This document shows, piece by piece, positions 1-12,667 of a DNA stretch of 64,000 nt. Each line of letters begins with the position of its first letter. Positions within the stretch are counted from its first letter, which is position 1. A program made the position numbers and the translations under genes. Source of the DNA: Lotus japonicus (lineage: Eukaryota; Streptophyta; Magnoliopsida; Fabales; Fabaceae); contig NC_080041.1 of the NCBI RefSeq assembly GCF_012489685.1, positions 33,097,780-33,161,779 of the forward strand, in the 5' to 3' direction. The notes beneath the pieces were generated by a model. The model saw only the letters and a list, made by a program, of their open reading frames with translations. It was not told where the DNA came from and searched no databases.

Positions 1-2634
1 CATTTCGGTCTGCTACAAGAGACGTCTACAAACGCTCTTTCACGGCATTCTGGGTCTTATGACCATTTTGGAAACCGACGAGGTCCAGAGTACGTCCTGT
101 GTTAATACCTCATTAATGTTGCATGAATGCAAGATGATTAGTCAATCAACGTCTCCGTCCTCACTCGACACGTCGCCACGTGTTCTAGGTAAATTAAAGT
201 CTCTAAAATCTTACCCTAAGGCAAAGTCGATTCTGCGACAAAAGACACACTTCACAACACACATCGCTGCTCCAACAGCACAAGAGTATCACATACTCGG
301 GAACTAAAGGTTCCCCGGACTTATCCCCAGGATAGCCCCACAACATAGCTGCTCCAACAGCACAACAACCAACGCTGCTCCAACAGCACAACAACAACAG
401 ACTCAACACTTGGATCCGACGACACTTCTCGTTTTCCAAACTATGATTTTCATCCAAAGCCTCCTTTCGAGATTATTACCCTTACTTAAAGATTTAGAGG
501 TTGTTTAATGTCTTATGAATTTTCTTTTCAAAATAATATCCTTTTTAGTCTTATCGCAATTCCTATAAGTTCTCGGGATCTTCAAATCCCCAAATGACTC
601 CAGAGAATGTCTCGATCCATAAACCCTATACAAGGCCCGAACCTCGTTCGTCCTATCAAACTTTCTCAAAACTCTCAAAATAAAATCGGCATGACCTGCC
701 CGCTATTCTCACCATTCAGAATCTCAGATTTTCAGTGTAAAGCATATTTAAATCATCACAATCAACAACATGTCATATATCAATAAATCGCATCATAAAC
801 ACTTAGCACTTAGCATATAAAGCATGCACCACACATCCTAGATTACCCACATAGCACATAGCATGTAAGTCAATCTTCAAAAACATTCAGTAGATGAATC
901 ATCTACATTGTCAGCCGAAGCCTCAGAAAACATTTTCAATCACACACAATCTCAGTGCATAAACAGTAAACAATGTCGAAATATCGACCCTAAGCATTAA
1001 CTAGAGATTCAGTGAGAAGCCCTCACCTGAAGGTTCTCCAGCAAAAACTTCAAACTCTTCTTCACAAGCAAGGTGTTGATCCTCAGGAAATTCCTCAAAA
1101 TCACCTTTAGAACAAAACCACAAAAATCAATCAGAATCTATCGGAAACTAAGCTATCGATACTTACTAAGGTTACTCGAAGTAATCTATACTCTAAGGTA
1201 CGATAATCTAGCGCGAACAGACAAGTTTTCGGAAAAGGAAAATTTCCTCCTCCCCCCTTATAGCTCTCGGCCACTATAGGTAATTGTAGGGTTCGATTTT
1301 TCTTCGATCAAACTTGGTTCCTATGCTTTCATAAGCCGTAACTAAGGGTATTCTGAACTCGGAAAAATTATCGGATCAAAAACTGTCGCAGGGGTATTTT
1401 GGTCATGATTTTTAACTTAGGATTTTCAAAACTGAAATCCCAAAAATAAAATTTTGCAGGGACGTCACCAACGACGTTCATAACAACTAATCCTACTAGC
1501 ACTAAGCTAAGGCGATAGTTTACAGCCTAAAGATTGGAGCTTTACACCAAAAACTACATAAATGGGTATTTTAGGCTCAAATTGATTCCGACGGAATTCC
1601 GGCGACATAACGGAAAATCTAATCCGGCAGAAGTGATCTTGGGCATACATAGAAGAGGTTTAGAATCAGAAATGAAAGATTCAGGATAGTTTTGCAAAAA
1701 CCCATAAACTATCCACTCAGAAAACTCTACAGAAAAGCTATGGAAAAAGCGATCGGAGGTAAGGATTAGCGACTATACCTCGAAGCCTTGAAGTAGCAAC
1801 TGATTGATCGACGATCAAGCAAACGATGAACAAAATCTCCTCCTCCTTCTTCCTCTTTGTGGCCGCGGGTTTGGGTGGGGAAATGGGTAGAAAATTTGGT
1901 TTTTTCTTCCTTTATTTGCTATATATAGAAGGTGGAAATTCGCGGGAAAAAGAAAGTTTCGCGAATCTGATTTTTCCGGCGTCACTCTCCATGAATTATA
2001 AGATATGTTTTGGCAAAAGAATTCCAAAACTATAAAGAGGTCTCCTTGTATTTTTGGCAACTAATGCAAAGTCGGTGTAAAACTATTTTACCCGATAAGT
2101 TGCTTTTTGCATCGAATGTCGGAATGGAAAACTTCCTTCTGAAGAAAGATTGAAATCATCAAGAGAAATGGGTGTACGCGTGTAGAATATCCATTTGAAG
2201 CTCTGAATAGATAAAGTCTTCATTGTCGAGAAATTCTAGGGTTTTGAAATACCAGGGATTCGGTTTCGGCAAACTTCCGATGATTGGAATCGGACGTTCG
2301 TAGATCCTAGAGTTTCGCCTCGAAACGATTGTGATATAAGGAAAAAGAAAAGTTCTAACACTTCTCTGAAGATTTTTGGAATTAACTGCCAACGTGCCTA
2401 AAAGTGAAAATTAGCTATATACTAGGGTTTCTGACCTAGGTTTAAGCGTAAAACGTTCGTGCTATAACTTTTATCGATCATAATGAAATCTTTGAACTTT
2501 TCCTGAACTTTCTCCTTCATAAATATATTTCATTTAATAAACTTTCGTTCAGGTTTCCCTTCACATCACATCAACCCTAATCGTGAATAAGAAGTTTATT
2601 CACTTAGCATAAGCTTAAAAACTCGGGCCTTACA
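1..2634. mobile_element. 3' part of a large gypsy-type LTR (partial)
   Basis: No credible gene. The stretch ends in TTACA at 2634, directly before a SIRE-type LTR fragment. Positions about 2095-2220 resemble the last 300 bases of the element at 22340-26903: both carry a block reading roughly TTTTTGCA, CGAATG, AACTTCC, AAGAGAAATG, CGCG and GAAGCTC in the same order and spacing. It is therefore probably the 3' part of a related LTR whose start lies outside the window. Internal short repeats (GCTGCTCCAACAGCACAA, three copies between 265 and 395) support repeat origin. The lineage inside Ty3/gypsy is not assigned. Confidence 0.55.
265..400. repeat. three copies of an 18-bp motif
   Basis: GCTGCTCCAACAGCACAA occurs three times with variable spacers inside the gypsy-type LTR fragment. 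Short internal repeats of this kind are common in plant LTRs; no function is visible. Confidence 0.6.
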
Positions 2635-2755
2635 TTTTCTATCTCTTATCTTTAGCACTTAAGTTCTCGAAAGATTTGCCAAAATCTTTAAGGTGGAAGT
2701 TTTGTACTGAAAACGTTATTCAAACCCCCCCTTTCTACCGTTTTTCATACCTTCA
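2635..2755 (+). mobile_element. 3' end of a SIRE-type Ty1/copia LTR (fragment)
   Basis: These 121 bases match the reverse complement of the first part of the solo LTR at 34718-36003. Shared landmarks in order are GAAAACG, TATTCAA, a C-run, TTCTA, CGTTTTTCA and the terminal ACCTTCA. The C-run followed by a terminal CCTTCA is typical of SIRE-type LTR 3' ends. The right border abuts LINE coding sequence at 2756, so the copia element was inserted into the LINE. The rest of it is interrupted by the gypsy-type LTR ending at 2634. Confidence 0.7.
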
Positions 2756-2909
2756 TTAATGGGCTGTCTTGTTTGTTGAACCAGCTCCTAGATGACTCCA
2801 ATTTCAGCGGGGTGAGAATTGGACCTGGATTAGCCTTGAACCATCTACAGTTTGCTGACGACACCCTGTTATTTTGTGAAAATGATGAGAACCAAATTGA
2901 CTTGTTATG
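2755..2909 (+). pseudogene. LINE reverse transcriptase core, left piece
   Basis: Translation gives NGLSCLLNQLLDDS, then LQFADDTLLF, the catalytic box of non-LTR reverse transcriptases. It stops at the Athila insertion at 2910. No start codon belongs here because this is the middle of a larger ORF2. Confidence 0.8.
2905..2909. repeat. target site duplication TTATG, left copy
   Basis: TTATG precedes the LTR terminus TGATAAG and is repeated at 12663-12667 after the other end of the Athila element. A perfect 5-bp duplication shows a single integration event. Confidence 0.9.
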
Positions 2910-4405
2910 TGATAAGTCAATCTGCAAGTATACAGATTTGCCCGTAGTAATATAAAAGATATCGTACCCAAGGGATTGTGTTCAATTATCGATTCAGACT
3001 AATTCTATGATTTAGTAAGCAGAAGTAAAATAAGAATTGGGGGTTTTGATTTAATTGTTCAATTGCAGGGAAAAATGAGAAAGCTAATATAATTTGTGAA
3101 ACTTAATTTGGAAAAATAGCACCTGGGTTAGCTTCGCCAATTATCACTTATGCCTAATCAAACTTGTTTGTGTGAAATAAAAATTACTCTCTATGGTGAT
3201 CTAGCCTAAATTCTGAACTTGCTAATTCCTTAAACAAGACAGACTTTTAATCTGAATATTAAGTCTGTTTTACGAGCACCTAAACCAACAGATTAAAGAT
3301 AAAGTTATAATTCCGGCCACCACTATTAACTCCTACCCTCATTCCTAAGGTCGTAGAGAAAAGTTAATAAATTCCGTTCTCTTAAATCCCTAATTTCTAA
3401 TCACTCTTCCAAGTCTCACAGAAATTAGTAAGGTATTTGCTTGCAATCAAATAAAATTATAACTGAAACGGAATTCATAAATCATAATAGAAATCCAACA
3501 CACAACCAAAGTACAAATTAAAGCATAAGATCCAAAGGACTAGGCATCCCAAGTGCTAAGAGAGAATTAGTTCCTCGTAAACATGAGGAATAATTCAGAA
3601 TCTAAGAAGAAACACATAGAAGATCAAAGAAAACCTGGAAAAATTCCTTCAAGAACCAAAATTGGGTCTCTGGCTTGCTCAAATTCGTCCAAGGGTGCAA
3701 AGAACATGAAAAATTAGGTTTAAAACGCTATTTAGAGTGTTTTCTACGTTCTGGAGGGGCTGAGATCCAGTGTGGCGGGGTTCAGCGTAAGAACATGCAC
3801 CCTCGCAATTCCTGGCGTCGGATTCCAATCAAATGGTGCACATGGGTGATGTACACAGTGATCACATGTGCGCGAAGCAGGGAGCTGGGACCCCTTTTTT
3901 GTCTTTTCTGCTGAAGACGTGATCCGGTGCGGTTGCGCACGCTGTAAGCCAAAGTGGCACGAAATCTGGTGCGTTTAATTCCAGAACGCTGACAAGTGGC
4001 GCGATCGCACCAGAAGTACACGGTAACTTCGCGCGATCGCGCGGCACATAATTCCAGCCTCCAGAATTCTTTTTTAATTCTGAATTTTTTCTATCTTTTC
4101 CAAATCTTCCCCTAAAACAACAATAAAAATAGGAAAAAAATAATTAAAAGATAATAAAATAAAATTAATAGAAGATAAAATAAGATAAAAACTTAAAATA
4201 AACTTATCTAATTCTAAATTAAAATAATAAAACCTAATAATATCTTGAAAAATAATATAAAATGTAGAAAAATACTAAAACCAAGCAAAAATAATAAAAT
4301 GCATGAAATAAGCCTAAAGTGTCCTAAAATGATTGAAATGTCCTAAAAAATATTTAAACTAAATGACAATAAACTAGGAAAATAGCTCTAAATCCTGGGT
4401 CATCA
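2910..4405 (-). repeat. Athila LTR (3' LTR relative to transcription)
   Basis: Starts TGATAAG and ends GGGTCATCA. It is almost identical to 11167-12662, with about 17 substitutions and no indel noticed. Since the element reads leftward, this is the downstream LTR. Confidence 0.92.
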
Positions 4406-5581
4406 CACCACTATACCCAACGACAGCTTGTCCTCAAGCGTAAACTTAAGGTTGGTTGTCCTCAAGCTCAAGAACACAATTCCAAGTAAGATGCTAGTAT
4501 ACACATTTTCACAAGAGATACATGAGATGAATTCCTTAAAAGTTTATGCAGAGAATGAAGCTTTAAAAATCGAGTGACCTTTAGTAAGTGCAAACAAGAA
4601 ATATAGAAAATGCCAAGATGTGGGGTTTTACATTTTATTCATAATTCCCCAACCCCATATTGAGAATCCACTAATGATGGCCACCAGTTTTATTTTATTC
4701 AGAGCACGCACATGTTCTTTTCTTTCTTTTCAATTTTTTCTTTCTCTACCCGTCACAGTTATTACCAACTCAGGGTGTAATTCTTTTCTCTTCTTTTTTG
4801 ACAAGGTCAGGATATGATTGGGGGTATGCTTAGTGGTGCAAATACTTCCCTTACTCACATCCTTTCCCACTTTTAGCACTTCAGCTTTACTCTCACATGT
4901 GTGCCCCTTTTTTTTTTAACCTCACAGCCAAAAAGAGTGTAGACTCAATATAAAGATTAAAAGGAAAACTACATCTTATGCATTATTCCCACTAACCTGA
5001 CATCTTAATAACCTCACTGCACTTTTCCAAAACTCACTTAAGTCTTTATCACCTAACTCTCCACATGTTCCTCAAGTTTCACTCACACTCATGCATCAAA
5101 CACTTTTCATTAAAATAACTAGCAACAAACCAAGAATAAATATTAAAAATACCAACAAGCATTATTCAAGCATAAAAATGTGATTACCAGGAATTCAAGG
5201 CATGTGCATACTAGTGTGTGCAACTAAATAACTAAATTCTAAATGCATGTTCAGAAAATTAAATGAGATATGAGTGGTTTAGTAAAACTCCCTGTACTCA
5301 GGTTAGGTGCAAAAAGTGATAGCACCAGGACACTGTCAGCTAGGCCCTCCAGCTCAATTAATTCCTGTAAAGTCACTTAGTCCTTGCAAAAATGAGCACA
5401 CAAATTAAAATACCACAACATAACTCAATTAATTCAATGAGACACTATGACTCAACATAAAATAAAGACTCAAACTAAAAGGAAAATCTTTTTGGTTTTT
5501 TTTTTATTTTTTATTTTTTAATACTTGGGTTGTCTCCCAAAGAGCACAATTTTATAGTCTTTGTTAGACTCTCCTCCCTAT
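4406..5581 (-). other. Athila 3' non-coding region
   Basis: This 1.2-kb stretch between the end of the pol reading frame and the downstream LTR is AT-rich and has no credible ORF. The bases next to the LTR (GGGTATAGTGGTG on the - strand) are purine-rich and could be the polypurine tract. Athila elements often carry an envelope-like ORF here; I see none. Confidence 0.6.
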
Positions 5582-8500
5582 TCAGTTGGGAGGGTCAAGT
5601 TGCAGAGTTGTCTTCCCTCTGAATATCTCTCCCCCATGGTAGAGTTTCAACCTCTGTCCATTGACGGTGAAATTATACTTTGAGGTTGGGTTCTCAATCT
5701 CAACAGCACCATGGGGAGAGACCTTAGTAACCACGTATGGTCCTGACCAACGAGACTTGAGCTTACCAGGGAACAATCTTAACCTAGAGTTATACAACAA
5801 CACTTGTTGCCCAGGCTCAAACTCTCGCTTGGTGATCTTTTTGTCATGCCAAATTTTCGTTTTCTCTTTGTAGATTCTAGCATTCTCATAAGCTTGAAGC
5901 CTAAACTCATCTAATTCATTAATTTGTAAAAGCCTTTTCTCGCTAGCATCTTTCAAATCAAAGTTCAAAAGCTTAATGGCCCACTAGGCTTTATGTTCCA
6001 ATTCAACAGGTAGGTGACAAGACTTCCCATATACCAATTGGTAAGGTGAGGTTCCAATAGGTGTCTTAAACGCAGTGCGGTAAGCCCAAAGTGTGTCATC
6101 CAATTTTCTAGACCAATCTTTTCTAGATGACCTACCACTTTTTCTAGAATTCTTTTGAGCTCTCTATTGGAAACTTCCACTTTCCCACTGGTTTGGGGGT
6201 GATAGGGGGTAGCAACTTTATGTTTTACACCATATTTTTCCAAAAGGGAATCAAAAGCTTTGTTGCAGAAATGTGTACCCCCATCACTGATTATAGCTCT
6301 AGGCACTCCAAACCTTGTGAATATATTTTTCTTTAGAAAATTGACAACAACCTTGGCATCATTTGTTGAAAGTGCGGTTGCCTCAACCCATTTTGAAACA
6401 TAATCAACAGCAACAAGAATGTACTGGCATCCATATGAAGGTGGGAAAGGTCCCATGAAATCAATGCCCCAAACGTCAAACAACTGAATTTCCAAAATGT
6501 TATTTAGGGGCATCTCATTCTTCCTAGATATGTTGCCAGTCCTTTGGCATCTATCACAACTTTCAACAAACTTCCTGCTGTCCTTGAATATGGAGGGCCA
6601 ATAGAATCCGCTTTGTAAAACTTTTGCTGCGGTTCTCTCTCCACTAAAATGGCCCCCATACTCAGAACTATGGCAGTGCCACAGAATCTGCTCAACCTCT
6701 TCCTCTGGAACACATTTTCGAAGTACTCCATCAGAGCACTGTTTAAAAAGATAAGGTTCGTCCCAGAGGTAGTATTTAGCATCATGCAAGAACTTTTTCT
6801 TTTGTTGCCAGGTTAACTCAGATGGCAACACATCAGCAGCTTTAAAATTGGCAAAGTGAACATACCAGGGGAGTGTGTCGGATGCATTGAGAGCAAACAA
6901 ATGCTCGTCTGGGAATTCTTCTTTGACTGGCACAATGCTTGAATTCTCACCTTCCAACCTGGATAGGTGATCAGCCACTCCATTGTCTTTGCCTCTTCTA
7001 TCTATGATCTCCAAGTCAAACTCTTGTAAGAGTAGGACCCATCTGATTAACCTCGGCTTGGAATCCTGTTTAGAAAATAAATGCCTCAAAGCAGCATGGT
7101 CAGTATGCACAATAATTTTAGAACCAATAATATATGACCGGAATTTCTCACAAGCAAACACCACAGCTAATAACTCTTTTTCTGTTGTAGCATAATTCTT
7201 TTGTGCTTCATTCAAAACCTTACTGGCATAATATATGGTATAAAGCACTCTCTCTTTCCTTTGACACAAAACAGCACCAAGAGCAATATCACTTGCATCA
7301 CACATTATTTCAAATGGCAGAGACCAGTCAGGCGCCACAACCACAGGTGCCGTGACCAGTTTCTCTTTAATCAGTTTAAATGCACTCACACAAGCTTCAT
7401 CAAAAATAAAAGGAGAGTCCTTCTCAAGAAGATTAGTCATAGGCTTGGAAATTTTAGAAAAATCTTTTATGAATCGCCTATAAAAGCCTGCATGTCCAAG
7501 GAAACTCCGAACACTTTTCACATTTGTGGGAGGAGGTAGTTTCTCAATTACTTCAATTTTTGCTTTATCTACCTCTAGCCCATCCTCAGACACACGGTGT
7601 CCAAGGACAATCCCATCCCTAACCATGAACTGACACTTTTCCCAATTCAAAACAAGGTTAGTCTCTTGACACCTCTTTAAAACTAATGCTAAATTTTCCA
7701 AACAGCCATCAAATGTTGGACCAAACACAGAGAAATCATCCATAAAAATTTCAATGCAATGCTCAATTAAATCAGAAAAAATAGAAAACATGCATCTTTG
7801 AAATGTGGCGGGTGCATTACACAACCCAAAAGGCATTCTCTTGTAAGCAAAGACTCCATATGGACAAGTGAAAGCTGTTTTTTCTTGATCCTCAGGGGCA
7901 ACACAAATTTGATTATATCCAGAATAACCATCAAGAAAGCAATAATATTTGTGCCCCGATAATTTATCAAGCATCTGATCAATAAAAGGGAGGGGAAAGT
8001 GGTCCTTCCGGGTGGCTGAATTGAGCCTCCGGTAATCGACACACACACGCCAACCCGTCACTTGACGAGTGGGGATCAATTCGTTATTCTCATTGGGAAC
8101 AACTGTGATTCCTCCTTTCTTGAGAACCACTTGCACAGGACTAACCCATGCACTATCAGAAATCGGGTATATGATACCCGCATCAAGCAATTTAAGAACT
8201 TCTTTTCTGACAACATCTTTCATGACAGGGTTAAGTCTTCTTTGGGGTTGGACCACAGGTTTATATTCATTTTCCATCAGAATTTTATGCATGCAAATTG
8301 TGGGACTAATCCCCTTTATGTCACTGATGGTCCAACCTAAGGCAGATTTATATTCTCTCAAAACTCTTAACAACTTCTCTTCCTCTAAAGGAGAAAGAGA
8401 ACTACTTAAAATCACAGGTTTTGTCTCTCCCTCCTCAAGATAAGCATATTTGAGGGTATGAGGTAGAGGTTTCAGTTCCAATTTTTCAGATTTAATCGGA

Positions 8501-8700
8501 GTCTCCTCATCTCTTTTTAATTCCTCTCTCCAAACACTCCTAAGCGAGAGAGATGAGACTGACTCCAATTGGTTCATAGTTTCAATAACAAATTCTATAT
8601 CACATTCAGGTAAGCTAGTTGACTCAAATCCTTCCATGATTACAGCTTCTAAAGGGTCTTTCATAGAAATCCTCACAAATTCCTCATAAAACAAACTCAT
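5582..8700 (-). pseudogene. Athila pol: RT, RNase H, integrase; frameshifted
   Basis: The main frame (8700 down to 5965) encodes RT with the active site FMDDF at residues 319-323, RNase H (region around [12 protein letters not shown]), the integrase HHCC zinc region and the catalytic D-D-E residues in GIDFMG, SDGGTHF and GKVEVSNRE. Near 6130-6134 the reading changes frame, most simply by loss of one base. The remaining integrase C-terminal part continues in another frame, and its last 128 codons are open at 5582-5968. A functional element would have one uninterrupted polyprotein, so integrase is broken. The pol frame begins 17 bases inside the end of the gag-protease frame. Confidence 0.88.
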
Positions 8701-11056
8701 CCACTACTTCAACACTAAAGATATTCTCATCATTCCTATGTTTCAACGACTCAAAAACATTAAACCTCACTTTTTCTTCTCCTACTTTCAAAGAAAGAAT
8801 TCCCTTCCTCACATTAATTTTTGCATTACCAGTTGCTAAAAAGGGTCTTCCTAGGATGAGAGGTATTCTAGTATCTTCTTCCATATCTAATATGACAAAA
8901 TCCACAGGGAAAATAAATTTGTCTACCCTAACAAGAACATCCTCTATGATCCCATAAGGAGTTTTGAGTGACCTATCAGCTAGTTGTAGGTTGATCATGG
9001 TAGGAGTGACCTCTCCTAAACCCAACCTCTCAAACATGGTGAGAGGCATCAAATTAATGCTTGCTCCCAAATCACAGAGAGCCTTAGCAGCAGGTAGACC
9101 TTCAATTTCCACAGGAAGTGTGAAACTTCCAGGATCTTTCATTTTCTGTGGAAGTTTCCTTTGCAAGATAGCACTACACTCTTCACTCATCATTATGGTC
9201 TCATCTACCTCACTCAGCTTTCTTCTCCTAGAGAGTATCTCTTTCATGAATTTAGAATATGCAGGCATCTGTTCCAAAGCTTCAGAAAATGGAATGTTTA
9301 TTTGTAACTTTTTGAAAACCTCAAGAAATTTAGAAAATTGCTTTTCTAAATTCTTTTTCACTAAAGCTTTTGGAAAAGGTACCTTGCAACAACTCTTGTC
9401 ATTGGGGAAAGTGGTGCTCTCTTTATCTTTCTTTTCTTTGAATTTATCATTATTTTTTTTCTTCGCACTTACTTCCCTACTCTCTTCCTTAGATTTTTCT
9501 ACTTCCTCACCCCTCTTTTCTACTATCTTTCTTTCAGCATCTTTTAAAATTTTACCACTCCTAGTAGTTATAGTAGAAAGATTAGCTTGATTCTCAATAG
9601 TGTCAGAAGGTAACTTACCTGGACTCCTTTCTGAAAGCTGTTTTGCAATCTGACCCATTTGATTCTCCAAATTCCTAAGGGAAGCCTCATGATTTTTGTT
9701 GGTATTTCTGGTTTCAGTCATGAAAGATTCAGTGGTTTGAGATAGTTGCCCCACAATGTCTTCCAAGCTCCTTTTCCCAGAGTTCTGATCCTGTTGAGGT
9801 TGTTGCCTCTGATCTTGATATTGGCCCCTTTGTGGATTGGAGTACTGCTTAGAATTTCCTTGCTGTGCATATCCATCTTGATTTCTGTAAGAAAAACTAG
9901 GATGATTGGCCCAACTGGGGTTGTATGTACCAGTAGGTGGATCATGCCTAGAGCTTCTCATATACTTGATCTCTTCATCCATTGCCTCATTCTCAACGCT
10001 CATCTTGCGATCATCCATCCTCTTGAACATGACATCCATCTTCTCTGACAGTGCCTTGTTAAACGCCATTACATTGTCATATGCCTGAATTTCATTGATG
10101 CTGCTCTTGTTGCATCTATCATAGCTAGAGTGGGCTTCCCTTTCAGCCAGATTGTTGATGATTTCAAGCGAATCCTTAGTTGACAGATGATCAAAAGCTC
10201 CATTCTTGCCCGCAAGGTCCAACTTGACTCTTGTATCTCTGTTGAGAGCTGCATAGAACCTGTCTACCTGTGCTGATTCTTTCAAATTGTGGCCTGGACA
10301 CTTTCTAAGAAGTCCCTTGAACCTTTCCCATACATCATAAAGATTCTCTGATTCCTTTTGATAGAAAGTATTGATGTCATGCTTCAGTTGCCTCATGCGA
10401 GAGCTAGGAAAAAACTTTTCTGAGAACTTCTTGGCTAGATCATCCCAAGAAATTATACTCTGTTGAGGTTGAGCCCTCAACCACTCTTCAGCAGCATCCC
10501 TCAGAGAGTGGGGGAAGAGTGTTAGTCTGACATCATCCAGACTTACTTGTTCAGATACCACGGGGGACACCTGCATAGTAAATCGATCCATGTGAGCATA
10601 TGGATCCTCCAGTACGCTTCCTCCGAATTGATTCTGTGCTATCGAGTGCATTATGTGTGGTGGAATTTTGAAACCTCTTGGTAGGTCTGTTGGATTGACA
10701 ATGCTTCCCTCAAATCTGAAACTGATTTGAGGTGCATTAAGGTCTTTCAGGGATCTCTCGGCCTCCAATGCAGCCTCATTCTCTTGATTCTGAATCAAAC
10801 GAGCCTGTAATTCAGCTTCCATACGTTCATTAAATTCTGCAGTTAATTGACCACGGAGCCTTGCCTCCATCTCAGCTGGTGACTCTGCAGCCATGGTACT
10901 TTCGGCCTTTTCTCTTGCTTTTTCTCTTCTTTGTTGAGCTCTGTTCTTGCGAGCAGTCTTCTCGATCTCAGGATCAAAAAGTAGAGAATTTGGATCTACA
11001 GTACCTCGCATACACTTGAGCAAACAAATTAAGAGCACCAATTTAAAAGCAAACAA
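8684..11056 (-). CDS. Athila gag-protease polyprotein
   Basis: This 790-codon frame encodes the retrotransposon capsid region (about residues 130-270, including [12 protein letters not shown] and LRKCPGH), a charged glutamine- and lysine-rich middle, and a retropepsin-like aspartic protease with [11 protein letters not shown] at about residue 661 and [10 protein letters not shown] downstream. The first 15 residues are hydrophobic and probably leader read-through; Met16 at about 11011, beginning MRGTVDPNS, is the better start. No CCHC zinc knuckle was seen. The frame stops just after the pol frame begins. In this lineage gag and pol usually form one frame, so the stop may be a secondary frameshift. 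Confidence 0.85.
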   Translation of the reverse strand: MFAFKLVLLICLLKCMRGTVDPNSLLFDPEIEKTARKNRAQQRREKAREKAESTMAAESPAEMEARLRGQLTAEFNERMEAELQARLIQNQENEAALEAERSLKDLNAPQISFRFEGSIVNPTDLPRGFKIPPHIMHSIAQNQFGGSVLEDPYAHMDRFTMQVSPVVSEQVSLDDVRLTLFPHSLRDAAEEWLRAQPQQSIISWDDLAKKFSEKFFPSSRMRQLKHDINTFYQKESENLYDVWERFKGLLRKCPGHNLKESAQVDRFYAALNRDTRVKLDLAGKNGAFDHLSTKDSLEIINNLAEREAHSSYDRCNKSSINEIQAYDNVMAFNKALSEKMDVMFKRMDDRKMSVENEAMDEEIKYMRSSRHDPPTGTYNPSWANHPSFSYRNQDGYAQQGNSKQYSNPQRGQYQDQRQQPQQDQNSGKRSLEDIVGQLSQTTESFMTETRNTNKNHEASLRNLENQMGQIAKQLSERSPGKLPSDTIENQANLSTITTRSGKILKDAERKIVEKRGEEVEKSKEESREVSAKKKNNDKFKEKKDKESTTFPNDKSCCKVPFPKALVKKNLEKQFSKFLEVFKKLQINIPFSEALEQMPAYSKFMKEILSRRRKLSEVDETIMMSEECSAILQRKLPQKMKDPGSFTLPVEIEGLPAAKALCDLGASINLMPLTMFERLGLGEVTPTMINLQLADRSLKTPYGIIEDVLVRVDKFIFPVDFVILDMEEDTRIPLILGRPFLATGNAKINVRKGILSLKVGEEKVRFNVFESLKHRNDENIFSVEVVDEFVL

Positions 11057-11142
11057 ATATTTTTTATTTTTTTTGAATAAAATAAATTAAAAGCAAAGCT
11101 CTAAAGAATAAAAACTAGCTTAAATCAATAAAATAAAGACAA

Positions 11143-11160
11143 TCCCCAGCAACGGCGCCA
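11143..11160 (-). other. primer binding site, tRNA-Asp type
   Basis: On the + strand TCCCCAGCAACGGCGCCA matches the 3' end of plant tRNA-Asp (CCCCGGCAACGGCGCCA) with one difference. It lies six bases from the upstream LTR at 11167, the expected place for minus-strand priming of an element read leftward. Confidence 0.85.
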
Positions 11161-11166
11161 AAAACT

Positions 11167-12662
11167 TGATAAGCCAATCTGCAAGAATACAGATTTGCCC
11201 GTAGTAATATAAGAGATATCGTACCCAAGGGATTGTGTTCAATTATCGATTCAGACTAATTCTATGATTTAGTAAGCAGAAGTAAAATAAGAATTGGGGG
11301 TCTTGATTTAATTGTTCAATTGCAGGGAAAAATGAGAAAGCTAATATAATTTGTGAAACTTAATTTGGAAAAATAGCACCTGGGTTAGCTTCGCCAATTA
11401 TCACTTATGCCTAATCAAACTTGTTTGTGTGAAATAAAAATTACTCTCTATGGTGATATAGCCTAAATTCTGACCTTGCTAATTCCTTAAACAAGACAGA
11501 CTTTTAATCTGAATATTAAGTCTGTTTTACGAGCACCTAAACCAACAGATTAAAGATAAAGTTATAATTCCGGCCACCACTATTAACTCCTACCCTCATT
11601 CCTAAGGTCGTAGAGAAAAGTTAATAAATTCCGTTCCCTTAAATCCCTAATTTCTAATCACTCTTCCAAGTCTCACAGAAATTAGTAAGGTATTTGCTTG
11701 CAATCAAATAAAATTATAACTGAAACGGAATTCATAAATCATAATAGAAATCCAACACACAACCAAAGTACAAATTAAAGCATAAGATCCAAAGGACTAG
11801 GCATCCCAAGTGCTAAGAGAGAATTAGTTCCTCATAGACATGAGGAATAATTCAGAATCTAAGAAGAAACACATAGAAGATCAAAGAAAACCTGGAAAAA
11901 TTCCTTCAAGAACCAAAATTGGGTCTCTGGCTTGCTCAAATTCGTCCAAGGGTGCAAAGAACATGAAAAATTAGGTTTAAAACGCTATTTATAGTGTTTT
12001 CTACGTTCTGGTGAGGCTGAGATCCAGTGTGGCGGGGTTCAGCGTAAGAACATGCACCCTCGCAATTCCTGGCGTCGGATTCCAATCAAATGGTGCACAT
12101 GGGTGATGTACACCGTGATCACATGTGCGCGAAGCAGGGAGCTGGGACCCCTTTTTTGTCTTTTCTGCTGAAGACGTGATCCGGTGCGGTTGCGCACGCT
12201 GTAAGCCAAAGTGGCACGAAATCTGGTGCGTTTAATTCCAGAACGCTGACAAGTGGCGCGATCGCATCAGAAGTACACGGTAACTTCGCGCGGTCGCGCG
12301 GCACATAATTCCAGCCTCCAGAATTCTTTTTTAATTCTGAATTTTTTCTATCTTTTCCAAATCTTCCCCTAAAACAACAATAAAAATAGGAAAAAAATAA
12401 TTAAAAGATAATAAAATAAAATCAATAGAAGATAAAATAAGATAAAAACTTAAAATAAACTTATCTAATTCTAAATTAAAATAATAAAACCTAATAATAT
12501 CTTGAAAAATAATATAAAATGTAGAAAAATACTAAAACCAAGCAAAAATAATAAAATGCATGAAATAAGCCTAAAGTGTCATAAAATGATTGAAATGTCC
12601 TAAAAAATATTTAAACTAAATGACAATAAACTAGGAAAATAGCTCTAAATCCTGGGTCATCA
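11167..12662 (-). repeat. Athila LTR (5' LTR relative to transcription)
   Basis: 1496 bases, starting TGATAAGCC and ending GGGTCATCA; the partner of 2910-4405. Being upstream of gag, it should hold the promoter. The right target duplication TTATG follows at 12663-12667. Confidence 0.92.
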
Positions 12663-12667
12663 TTATG

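Larger units (their letters stand above)
2910..12662 (-). mobile_element. complete Athila-lineage Ty3/gypsy retrotransposon
   Basis: This 9.75-kb element is oriented on the - strand. It has two 1496-bp LTRs (2910-4405 and 11167-12662), a primer binding site next to the right LTR, gag-protease and pol reading frames, and a perfect TTATG target duplication. The protease motif [11 protein letters not shown] and the Asp-tRNA primer site fit the Athila lineage, known as Calypso-like in legumes. By eye the LTRs differ at about 17 of 1496 positions (about 1.1%), so it is young. A frameshift in integrase and a frame change between gag and pol suggest it is no longer autonomous. Confidence 0.92.

Noticed and set aside
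8964..9590. 208-codon frame on the + strand
   Set aside because: Shadow of the Athila gag-protease gene, which is supported on the opposite strand by protease motifs.
11143..11160. tRNA-Asp gene fragment
   Set aside because: Only the 3' end of the tRNA is matched; position next to the LTR shows it is a primer binding site.
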